DNA of 6,018 bases from Coxiellaceae bacterium (GTDB taxonomy: Bacteria; Pseudomonadota; Gammaproteobacteria; UBA9339). Below, piece after piece: positions 1 to 6,015 of the stretch. The position numbers and the translations under genes were made by a program. Position 1 is the stretch's first letter; every line of letters starts with the position of its first letter. The stretch lies in NCBI GenBank assembly GCA_003142435.1, contig PLMI01000108.1, forward strand, positions 6,556-12,573. The letters are read 5' to 3'. The notes beneath the pieces were generated by a model. It made no database searches. It was not told the DNA's origin and worked only from the letters and a program-made list of their open reading frames with translations.

Positions 1-636
1 TCAGTGGAAGTTGCAGATGATTTCCTCGATGCTAATAAATTAAAAGGAGATAAACTAATAGTTTACACAAAAGGATCTAACATTGGTACACAAATAACAG
101 CAAAAGCAACATCAGGCGAGCTGCTGCCAAATGTTCCTATGGTAGTGCTCATCAATGAAGGCTCAGCTTCTGCATCGGAAATTGTTGCAGGCGCGTTGCA
201 AGACTACAAGAGAGCTTTAATTGTCGGCACTAGAAGCTTTGGCAAAGGGTCAGTGCAAACTCTTCTTCCGGTCGACAAAGAAAGCGCTATTAAACTTACC
301 ACCGCTCTTTATTACACGCCTCTTGGCCGTTCTATCCAAGCCAAAGGCATTGAACCTGACGTTGAGATAAATCAAATGCAGTTACCAAAAAACATCGAAA
401 CAGATTTGGATAGCTCACTTCTTTCTGAGTCCAATTTAGATGGTCATATAAAAAATAGTGATAGTACTACTCCTAATGACAATTCTGAGATAAATGATAA
501 CGACAATAATAAAAAAATAGGAGATCTAACTTCGCAAGACCAAGATCATTTCAAGCTGGCAAAAGAAGATTACCAATTATATGAAGCTTTGAATATTTTA
601 AAAGCTATTACTAAAATCAACGTGGAAAAAAATTAA
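1..636 (+). CDS. ctpA: C-terminal part of S41 family carboxyl-terminal processing peptidase (CtpA/Prc type), 5' end outside window
   Basis: This is a periplasmic serine protease that cuts proteins near their C-terminus. Only the last 211 residues are present. The frame is open from base 1 (Ser-Val-Glu-Val...), and the GTG at position 4 is an internal valine, not a start: the read begins inside the conserved stretch where family members have a VEVADxFLD-like helix, so the signal peptide and PDZ domain lie upstream. Counting from that GTG, the nucleophile region is NEGSASASEIVAGAL (51-65) and the lysine region is GTRSFGKGSVQ (75-85). Ser56, Lys81 and Gln85 have the 25- and 4-residue spacing of the Ser-Lys-Gln catalytic set, so the enzyme looks active. 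A TPLGRSIQAKGIEPDVEI block closes the protease core. It is followed by an Asn/Asp/Ser-rich linker (about 146-173) and a final helix (YQLYEALNILKA) typical of proteobacterial CtpA. The gene converges on murE. The family call is firm; the symbol is by family resemblance. Confidence 0.93.
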   Translation, partial: SVEVADDFLDANKLKGDKLIVYTKGSNIGTQITAKATSGELLPNVPMVVLINEGSASASEIVAGALQDYKRALIVGTRSFGKGSVQTLLPVDKESAIKLTTALYYTPLGRSIQAKGIEPDVEINQMQLPKNIETDLDSSLLSESNLDGHIKNSDSTTPNDNSEINDNDNNKKIGDLTSQDQDHFKLAKEDYQLYEALNILKAITKINVEKN

Positions 637-759
637 ACAACAATCTAATAACTTATACTAATAAATACAAAAATTTAACTTGATGCAAAAGCTATGCACG
701 GTTATTTTAGGCTGGAAAGAAGATTAATACTTAATATAAAACCTTGTAATTCAGCATGA

Positions 760-2271
760 TTAAAAACTTCCCAAACATGACAGAACAACATCCGCGTCAT
801 TGAATGGAATTTTTTCATTGCCGATTATTTGATAATTTTCATGCCCCTTCCCCGCAATTAAAATCACATCTTGCGGACCCGCATTGTTAATAGCATGCGT
901 AATTGCAGTGCGCCTATCATGTTCTATTTCAGCAGCCCAAGGGCATAGTAACCCAGCAACAATGTCTTTCACTATTTGCTCTGGATCTTCATTTCTTGGA
1001 TTATCATCAGTAATAATAATATTGTCACTTAGCCTTTCTGCAATTTGCCCCATTATTGGCCTTTTGCCACGATCTCGATCTCCACCACAGCCAAAAACAC
1101 ACCACAATTTACCATGGCAATGTTCGCGCAAAGCCGCTAAAGCATTTTCCAATGCGTCAGGAGTGTGAGCGTAATCCACAACAATTAACGGAAACTTCCC
1201 GCCTCCATAACTTTGCATTCGTCCAGCAAAGGGTTTTAATAATGATAAACTTTTAAAAGCTTCTTCAAATTCTACGCCAAGAAGCATAAGAGTAGTAAAA
1301 ACAGCAAGCAAATTACTTAAATTAAAGACCCCAAGAAGTGAACTTTGAATAACTCCCTCTCCCCAAGGCGAAATTATTTTGGCACTAAACCCATTGCGAT
1401 CAAGACTCACATCTGATGATTTTACGGTGGGAATATTCAAAGACAAATCTTGACCACTCACTGAATATGCATAGGAATTAACAGATGAAGGAACTTCCTG
1501 CAATAACCTTCTGCCATATGGGTCATCAACATTTATTACGGCGTATTGTAAATTAGGCCATAGAAAAAGCTTCTTTTTTGCAGCGAAGTAATTTTCCATG
1601 TCATGATGAGAATCCAAATGCTCATGCGTTAAATTAGTAAAAACTGCAATTTTAAAATTAATTCCCTCTACACGTTTTTGCTCTAAACCGTGCGATGATA
1701 CTTCCATGGCAACAGTTTTAATATTTTGTTTTTTAAATTTTGCAAATTGCCACTGCAACGTAATCGCATCAGGAGTTGTATTAACTGTAGAAATCAATTC
1801 ATCAGGCAATCCCATGCCCAAAGTTCCGATAACGCCGCAAGACTGACCTAACGCTTGCAAAGATTTGGCAATAAATTGCGTACAAGAAGTTTTTCCATTT
1901 GTGCCGGTCACGCCGACCACTGACATTTCTTTAGTTGGATTGCCATAGAATTTAGCTGCGATAATTCCAATTTTACTTCTAATGTCATCTAAAGAAATGA
2001 TGGTAATTTTTTTCTCAGCATCAAAAGCTTTTTGCGTAACTGAGCTAAGATCCCCCTCTTGTATTATTGCCACCGCACCATTTGCAACAGCTTCTGCAAT
2101 AAAATCTCGACCGTCATAATTAGCCCCAGCATAGGCAACAAATACGCTACCTGGGTGAACTTTGCGGCTATCCAAAGCAATATCAGAAATAATGCAATCA
2201 AAATTGCTAGCAATAGATATAAATTCTCGCATGAGTTCGCTTAGCTTAATGTTAGAAATTTTATTTGCCAT
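760..2271 (-). CDS. murE: UDP-N-acetylmuramoyl-L-alanyl-D-glutamate--2,6-diaminopimelate ligase
   Basis: This cytoplasmic ATP-dependent Mur ligase adds meso-diaminopimelate to UDP-MurNAc-L-Ala-D-Glu, the third amino-acid step in peptidoglycan precursor synthesis. At 503 residues it is the usual length. The N-terminal UDP-binding domain contains LDSRKVHPGSVFVAYAG (33-49). The central ATPase has the P-loop GVTGTNGKTS (120-129), NTTPDA (164-169), EVSSHGLEQKRVEG (190-203) and a THEHLD motif (215-220). Lys232 in FAAKKKLF is the expected carbamylated lysine. The C-terminal domain has DYAHTPDAL (366-374), GCGGDRDRGKRP (394-405), DNPR (423-426) and GKGHENYQ (474-481). DNPR is the signature of diaminopimelate-adding rather than lysine-adding enzymes. 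The ATG lies 5 bp after the ftsI stop without a clear Shine-Dalgarno sequence, and the protein opens with the IKLSELM segment common at MurE N-termini. It is the last gene of the cluster here; murF, the usual next gene, does not follow. Confidence 0.97.
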   Translation of the reverse strand: MANKISNIKLSELMREFISIASNFDCIISDIALDSRKVHPGSVFVAYAGANYDGRDFIAEAVANGAVAIIQEGDLSSVTQKAFDAEKKITIISLDDIRSKIGIIAAKFYGNPTKEMSVVGVTGTNGKTSCTQFIAKSLQALGQSCGVIGTLGMGLPDELISTVNTTPDAITLQWQFAKFKKQNIKTVAMEVSSHGLEQKRVEGINFKIAVFTNLTHEHLDSHHDMENYFAAKKKLFLWPNLQYAVINVDDPYGRRLLQEVPSSVNSYAYSVSGQDLSLNIPTVKSSDVSLDRNGFSAKIISPWGEGVIQSSLLGVFNLSNLLAVFTTLMLLGVEFEEAFKSLSLLKPFAGRMQSYGGGKFPLIVVDYAHTPDALENALAALREHCHGKLWCVFGCGGDRDRGKRPIMGQIAERLSDNIIITDDNPRNEDPEQIVKDIVAGLLCPWAAEIEHDRRTAITHAINNAGPQDVILIAGKGHENYQIIGNEKIPFNDADVVLSCLGSF

Positions 2272-2276
2272 AGGCT

Positions 2277-3974
2277 TTATATTTTATTCCGTGCTACATC
2301 ATCTGGAACTACATTTAAAGTTCTAAGCGTGCCCGCCATAATATTTGAAAATACCGGAGCAGCCACGAGCCCCCCATAATATGCCCCGCCTCTTGGGTTT
2401 TTAATGACTACTGCCACTACGGCTTCAGGATTTTCTAAAGGCGCCATCCCGGCAAATATAGCAAAATATCTATCCTGATAATACCCGTGTTTTCCTGCGA
2501 TATATGCAGTTCCGGTTTTTCCGGCCACATGGTAACCGCTTACATGAGCCCGCCTGCCTGTTCCGCCATATTCGACAACTGTCTCAAGCATCGCAAGTAT
2601 TTCATTTGCAATTTTTTGCGACAAAACACGCCTTTCAGATAAAGGATTATCTACTTTTAAAAACGTCACTTGCCGCATCATACCGCCTGATGCAATTGAA
2701 GCATATGCACTTGCTAACTGTAATGCATCTGTTGACATAGCATAGCCAAAAGCTAAAGTTGCCAAAACAAGAGGACGGGCGCGCAAATTATTCGGCAAGG
2801 AGCCCGTTACTTCACCAGGAAAACCACTGTCAGTAGATTGCCCAAAACCTACGCGCTTCAAAACGTTCAAAAGAGAATAAGGAGGCAAGGACAAAGTCAT
2901 TTTTGCAACTCCAACATCGCTTGATCTTTTTAAAACTCCTGTAACTGTGAGAAGCCCGTTATTTACATGCTCATCATCATAAATAACATGATTGTAAACT
3001 TTGATATGCCCTGGATTGGTATCAATCCAAGTATTTGGCGTATATTTCCCGCTTTCTAAAGCGTTTGCAACGCTAAACGCCTTAACTGTTGACCCCGGTT
3101 CAAATACATCAGTAACAGCACGATTGCGGTAACAAACCGGATTTAATTCTTGCCTATTATTTGGATTGCAGCTCGGCAGATTAGCCATCGCCAATATCTC
3201 ACCTGTTTTTACTGATAAAACCACCGCCATTCCAGATTCAGCGTGATATTTTTCTACTGTTTCCGCTAACTCATGATATGCTAAATACTGAATTCTGCGA
3301 TCAATACTTAAAGTTAAATCTTTTCCCGGATCTGCTTTTCTGATAGTGCCTAAATCAGCAATTGTATTTCCCAGGCGATCTTTTAAAACGCGTTTTATCC
3401 CGGGCTTTCCCTGCAACCACTCATCATAAGCTAACTCCAAACCTTCCTGCCCTCGTTCATCAATATCGGTAAATCCTAATATATGAACAGTGCTTTCTGC
3501 CTCCGGATAATACCTTGTATATTCCTCTTGCAAAAAAACACCCGGAATATTTAAATCATTTATTTGTGCAGCAACATCTGGTTTGACCAGTCTTTTAAGG
3601 TACAAAAATCCTTTATTTGTTGCCTCGGCTTTTTTTCTTATGTCAATAATAGGAACTTCTAAAAGTGCGGCTAATTGTTTTTGCTGGTTCAGGGAAGCAT
3701 GAAAAATTTTTGGGTTAATCCAAATAGAACTCATTGGCACGCTTACAGCTAAAGGAGAACCATTGCGGTCTTTTATCATTCCTCTATGTGCCGGAATTTC
3801 AACCTTGCGAATACTGCGTTCTGCACTTTGCTCAAGCAAAAAAGAGCGGTTGATAATACCCAAATAGAAAATGCGCGCGAATAAGATAAACAGAACGAAA
3901 ATCAACATTATTACCAAAAAATATAACCGCAAATTATTGCCTGATTTCGTTCTCTGAGATTTGCCCCTCTGCAT
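2277..3974 (-). CDS. ftsI: Penicillin-binding protein 3, septal peptidoglycan DD-transpeptidase
   Basis: FtsI is the class B penicillin-binding protein that cross-links peptidoglycan at the division septum together with the glycosyltransferase FtsW. At 565 residues it has family length. It has a short basic cytoplasmic tail (1-15), one membrane anchor (about 16-39), then the periplasmic pedestal with HRGMIKDRNG (63-72) and a TRYYPEAESTVHILGFTD block (153-170). The transpeptidase domain has the nucleophile motif STVK (Ser295, Lys298), SSD (351-353) in the place of the usual SSN, and KTGT (486-489). The C-terminal YYGGLVAAPVF (532-542) and the MAGTLRTLNVVPDD end are strongly gammaproteobacterial. 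The ATG is 2 bp after the ftsL stop, with no good Shine-Dalgarno sequence, suggesting translational coupling. The Asp in the second motif is the only unusual active-site feature; all other parts look intact. Confidence 0.97.
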   Translation of the reverse strand: MQRGKSQRTKSGNNLRLYFLVIMLIFVLFILFARIFYLGIINRSFLLEQSAERSIRKVEIPAHRGMIKDRNGSPLAVSVPMSSIWINPKIFHASLNQQKQLAALLEVPIIDIRKKAEATNKGFLYLKRLVKPDVAAQINDLNIPGVFLQEEYTRYYPEAESTVHILGFTDIDERGQEGLELAYDEWLQGKPGIKRVLKDRLGNTIADLGTIRKADPGKDLTLSIDRRIQYLAYHELAETVEKYHAESGMAVVLSVKTGEILAMANLPSCNPNNRQELNPVCYRNRAVTDVFEPGSTVKAFSVANALESGKYTPNTWIDTNPGHIKVYNHVIYDDEHVNNGLLTVTGVLKRSSDVGVAKMTLSLPPYSLLNVLKRVGFGQSTDSGFPGEVTGSLPNNLRARPLVLATLAFGYAMSTDALQLASAYASIASGGMMRQVTFLKVDNPLSERRVLSQKIANEILAMLETVVEYGGTGRRAHVSGYHVAGKTGTAYIAGKHGYYQDRYFAIFAGMAPLENPEAVVAVVIKNPRGGAYYGGLVAAPVFSNIMAGTLRTLNVVPDDVARNKI

Positions 3975-3976
3975 AG

Positions 3977-4348
3977 TTACGAACTAGCTGGTAGTAATCT
4001 TTTTTTAACAATGACAATATCCTTTGCCGCCAATATCTGCATATCATGTCGTGCTTGCGCAAGCCCCTGGACTCTATCTTGTCTTGACCAAGAACTTTCT
4101 TCTAAAAGCAATTTATTGTGCAAAACTTGAGATTGCAAAAAATCACTTTCTGCTGTTTGCGTCTGCATAAATAATTGCCGATTTACATCTTTTATGTAAA
4201 CCAAGCCTAAAGCAGACAGAAAAACGATCACGAGCAAAAATAAAACGCGTAATTCCGGCAAAAATAAAATTAAATTTTCATCTTTGTCACCAGCAATATC
4301 TTGTGCGGTTATTCTAGTCTGGCCAATAATTTTAACTGCAGTATTCAC
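3977..4348 (-). CDS. ftsL: Cell division protein FtsL
   Basis: FtsL is a small bitopic inner-membrane protein that forms the FtsQLB complex and passes the activation signal to FtsW-FtsI. The 123 residues divide into a cytoplasmic tail of about 33 residues, a single hydrophobic span (about 34-51, LRVLFLLVIVFLSALGLVYI region) and a periplasmic region rich in Glu, Gln and Leu with heptad-like spacing (about 55-105). That region should form the coiled coil with FtsB. The NRQLF just after the span and the SxxxRVQGLAQ segment near residues 87-97 resemble gammaproteobacterial FtsL. The start is GTG at 4348-4346, overlapping the rsmH stop as GTGA; a GGAG sits 8 bases upstream inside rsmH. Sequence conservation in this family is low, so the call leans on topology plus position between rsmH and ftsI. 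Confidence 0.93.
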   Translation of the reverse strand: MNTAVKIIGQTRITAQDIAGDKDENLILFLPELRVLFLLVIVFLSALGLVYIKDVNRQLFMQTQTAESDFLQSQVLHNKLLLEESSWSRQDRVQGLAQARHDMQILAAKDIVIVKKRLLPASS

Positions 4349-5268
4349 AACACTTTCTCCATCACTCTTAAAACGGCACTCCGTGCTCTTGGATTATTTT
4401 TCACTTCAGGTTCAGAAGCTTTAAGCTTCTGTCCCAAACTCTTAAGCCTAATATTTAGCTGCTCATGCTTTATCGGAACTTCGGCCGGCAATAAATCCCC
4501 TTTGCCATATTTCCTAATAAATTGCTTTACAATTTGTTCTTCTAAAGAATGAAAACTAATTACCAACAATCTTCCATTTACTGATAAAACATCCAAACAT
4601 TGCTCTAAACAACTTTCGAGTTCTTCTAGCTCTTTGTTTACGTAAATACGCAAAGCCTGAAAAACTCGCGTTGCCGGGTTCTTCCCCCGCTCCCATTTGG
4701 GATGAGCTTCGCTTACAATATTGGCCAATTGCAAAGTTCCAGTAATTGGCTCTATTCCCCTTGCATGAACGATAGCTTTTGCAATTCTCTTGCTATAACG
4801 CTCTTCACCAAACTTATAGAAAATATTCGCTAAATCACTTTCTTTGTAACTGTTTACAACAGTTGCCGCAGTTAGTTTTTGCGTAATATCCATGCGCATG
4901 TCTAAAGGGCCATCACGCAGAAAACTAAACCCGCGGCCTCCTTCATCCAATTGCGGAGAGGAAACTCCTAAATCAAGCAAAATTCCATCAACTTTACCGA
5001 CTAAATTAAACTCTGCCATCCACGAATAAAGCTCTGTGTATGACCCATGCTTTATAAAAACTCTGGCATCATTTAATTCCTCTGCAACAGAAATCGCCGC
5101 AACATCTTTATCAATAACGAATAAACGACCCGACGAGCTGAGTCGCTTTAAAATTTCAATGGAATGTCCGCCCCTGCCAAAAGTAGCATCGACGTAAACT
5201 CCGTTTGATTTAATATTTAAACCTTCTAAAACTTCACGTAACAAAACTGGCGTATGCAAATTCATCAT
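4345..5268 (-). CDS. rsmH: 16S rRNA (cytosine(1402)-N4)-methyltransferase
   Basis: RsmH (formerly MraW) transfers a methyl group from S-adenosylmethionine to N4 of C1402 in the 16S rRNA decoding site; it acts in the cytoplasm on the small subunit. The 307-residue protein is full length. Visible motifs are HTPVLLREVL (5-14), the SAM-binding DATFGRGGHS (27-36), DGILLDLGVSSPQLDEGGRG (94-113), GPLDMRMD (120-127), NPATRVFQALRIYVNKELEE (197-216), ISFHSLEEQIVK (237-248) and NPRARSAVLRVME (292-304). The start is one of two adjacent ATGs. The first (5268) overlaps the mraZ stop as ATGA and the second (5265) follows directly; the first is chosen because of the overlap, but the second would give the more usual Met-Asn-Leu-His opening. 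No convincing Shine-Dalgarno sequence precedes either, so translation is probably coupled to mraZ. The stop overlaps the ftsL GTG by 4 bp. Confidence 0.97.
   Translation of the reverse strand: MMNLHTPVLLREVLEGLNIKSNGVYVDATFGRGGHSIEILKRLSSSGRLFVIDKDVAAISVAEELNDARVFIKHGSYTELYSWMAEFNLVGKVDGILLDLGVSSPQLDEGGRGFSFLRDGPLDMRMDITQKLTAATVVNSYKESDLANIFYKFGEERYSKRIAKAIVHARGIEPITGTLQLANIVSEAHPKWERGKNPATRVFQALRIYVNKELEELESCLEQCLDVLSVNGRLLVISFHSLEEQIVKQFIRKYGKGDLLPAEVPIKHEQLNIRLKSLGQKLKASEPEVKNNPRARSAVLRVMEKVL
4357..4360 (-). promoter_or_regulatory. Shine-Dalgarno sequence for ftsL, inside the rsmH 3' end
   Basis: On the minus strand GGAG is followed by 8 bases and then the GTG start of ftsL. It supports the GTG as the true start and is the clearest ribosome binding site among the five dcw genes of the window. 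Confidence 0.65.
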
Positions 5269-5738
5269 AGAGACAAAGACAACAACTCAGAAGAGACATC
5301 TGAAGTTCCCTCTTTGCCTCCTAAACCTTTCGTAAGCCATCCATCGCGGCCAGAACTCCAAGTCGCTTCATCCCAAATTTCAAACTTTTTTCCCTGGCCT
5401 ACTAACATCACATTTTTATCTAAGCTTGCATATTCACCTAAAACTTGCGGAACTAAAATTCTTCCACTACCGTCCATTTCCAATTCAGTTGCATGCCCAA
5501 TCAACAACCTTTGAATACGTCTTGTGTGTGGATTAAAGCTTGATAATGCTTCAATTTTGCTTTCAATTTCTGTCCAAACATTTATCGGGTAAAGCAGTAA
5601 ACAACGTTCCTCAGTATCGATTGTTAGCACTAAGTTACCACCGACATCTTCGATAAGCTGCACGCGATAACGAACTGGCATTACTAAACGCCCTTTCGCA
5701 TCAAGACTTACAGCTGTTATACCTCGAAATGTGCCCAT
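5265..5738 (-). CDS. mraZ: Transcriptional regulator MraZ
   Basis: MraZ is a ring-forming DNA-binding protein of the AbrB-like fold that controls the dcw operon, including its own gene. The 157-residue protein is close to the family's usual length of about 150. It has the two tandem swapped-hairpin domains expected: DAKGRLVMP (13-21) in the first and DGSGRILVP (89-97) in the second, each holding the basic loop that contacts DNA. GQGKKFEIWDEATW (115-128) closes the second domain. The tail is Gly/Ser-rich and ends in LLSLSL, a pattern common in gammaproteobacterial MraZ. The ATG at 5738 gives the canonical opening Met-Gly-Thr-Phe-Arg-Gly; only a poor ribosome binding site (GGGTG, 9 bases upstream) precedes it. 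It is the first gene of the cluster, and four candidate MraZ boxes lie 24 to 57 bases upstream. Confidence 0.97.
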   Translation of the reverse strand: MGTFRGITAVSLDAKGRLVMPVRYRVQLIEDVGGNLVLTIDTEERCLLLYPINVWTEIESKIEALSSFNPHTRRIQRLLIGHATELEMDGSGRILVPQVLGEYASLDKNVMLVGQGKKFEIWDEATWSSGRDGWLTKGLGGKEGTSDVSSELLSLSL

Positions 5739-5760
5739 GATAATTTACACCCGAACCTAA

Positions 5761-5796
5761 ACCACAATAACCCACTTAACACCACTTATTGCCACT
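5761..5796 (-). promoter_or_regulatory. Predicted MraZ operator: four GTGG boxes at 10-bp period
   Basis: Read on the minus strand, GTGG occurs at 5795-5792, 5785-5782, 5775-5772 and 5765-5762, each exactly 10 bp apart. The flanks are also partly repeated: the first three boxes are AGTGG and the fourth is TGTGG. MraZ proteins are known to bind arrays of short G-rich repeats (TGGG-like in Escherichia coli) spaced by one helical turn upstream of mraZ. The location, period and core all fit that. The first box overlaps the predicted -10 element and the others extend past the likely transcription start, consistent with negative autoregulation. That there are four boxes, and which bases matter, is inferred. 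Confidence 0.82.
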
Positions 5797-5823
5797 ATAA
5801 TTGACAAAATCAGTCTTTGTCAA
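5794..5823 (-). promoter_or_regulatory. Predicted sigma70-type promoter of the mraZ operon
   Basis: On the minus strand a perfect -35 hexamer TTGACA (5823-5818) is followed by an 18-bp spacer and TATAGT (5799-5794), which matches the -10 consensus in five of six positions. A transcript would start near 5787, giving a 5' leader of roughly 50 bases before the mraZ ATG. The -10 element shares bases with the first GTGG box, so MraZ bound there would be expected to block RNA polymerase. This is read from sequence only; the start point is an estimate. Confidence 0.8.
5801..5823. repeat. Perfect inverted repeat over the mraZ -35 and spacer
   Basis: TTGACAAA and TTTGTCAA form 8-bp arms around a 7-bp centre. 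The repeat contains the mraZ -35 hexamer on the minus strand and therefore also places a second TTGACA on the plus strand (5801-5806). It could be a binding site for a dimeric regulator, or simply a by-product of promoter sequence; the sequence alone does not decide. Confidence 0.6.
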
Positions 5824-5915
5824 GCATGTTATGGGAAAAAATCTTTTGTTGGAAAATACTCTTGAAATGTTTAGAAAATAATAGAGATGTTTGATTACGT
5901 ACTTTAAGAAAAATA

Positions 5916-5973
5916 GTTTTTTGCCAATTTTTTTAATGTTTTTTGTAACTATTTGATTATACTAAAGTTTTTT
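5916..5973. other. AT-rich segment with T-tracts in helical phase
   Basis: T-runs of 6, 7 and 6 bases begin at 5917, 5928 and 5939, an exact 11-bp period; a fourth run of 6 begins at 5968. The octamer GTTTTTTG occurs at 5916-5923 and again at 5938-5945, two helical turns apart. Runs of this kind repeated with the DNA turn usually produce intrinsic curvature. The segment lies between the two divergent genes, nearer the plus-strand one. Confidence 0.45.
5921..5963 (+). promoter_or_regulatory. Weak candidate promoter(s) for the divergent plus-strand gene
   Basis: Two possibilities are visible and neither is strong. TTGCCA (5921-5926) is separated by 17 bp from TGTAAC (5944-5949). Separately, TATACT (5958-5963) is a good -10 hexamer but has only a poor -35 at the right distance (AATGTT, 5935-5940). 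Either would give a leader of about 45 to 60 bases before the ATG at 6016. Confidence 0.3.
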
Positions 5974-6000
5974 ATTGCATGTCCCCGAATGATTTTGTGT

Positions 6001-6005
6001 AGGAG
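6001..6005 (+). promoter_or_regulatory. Shine-Dalgarno sequence of the divergent gene
   Basis: AGGAG is followed by 10 bases and the ATG at 6016. The spacing is slightly long, but the match to the 16S rRNA tail is good and supports a real start at the window edge. Confidence 0.55.
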
Positions 6006-6015
6006 CAAAGTTAAA

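Noticed and set aside
4..6. GTG at position 4 as the start of the protease gene
   Set aside because: The reading frame is open upstream to base 1, and the residues from here on align with the middle of the S41 domain; a start here would remove the signal peptide, the PDZ domain and part of the protease fold.
676..704. Possible stem-loop between ctpA and murE (TAAC/GTTA and TGCA/TGCA arms)
   Set aside because: The stem is interrupted, the core is only 4 bp, there is no GC-rich arm and no proper T-run follows in either direction; not a credible intrinsic terminator.
884..1256. Plus-strand ORFs of 94 and 66 codons inside murE
   Set aside because: They are antisense to a fully conserved MurE coding sequence, and their translations show no family features.
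4301..4552. Plus-strand ORF of 83 codons across the ftsL/rsmH junction
   Set aside because: It is antisense to two conserved genes with intact motifs and has no evidence of its own.
5801..5830. Plus-strand promoter using TTGACA at 5801-5806
   Set aside because: The -35 hexamer is perfect but the -10 candidate at 18 bp (CATGTT) matches only three of six bases; it is better explained as the second arm of the inverted repeat.
5864..5893. Imperfect direct repeat GAAATGTTT / GAGATGTTT, 20 bp apart
   Set aside because: Nine bases with one mismatch in AT-rich DNA is easily due to chance, and there is no associated promoter or known site.
5826..5894. Short plus-strand ORF of 22 codons starting at ATG 5826
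   Set aside because: No ribosome binding site, no recognisable peptide, and it lies in an AT-rich regulatory region where such short ORFs arise by chance.
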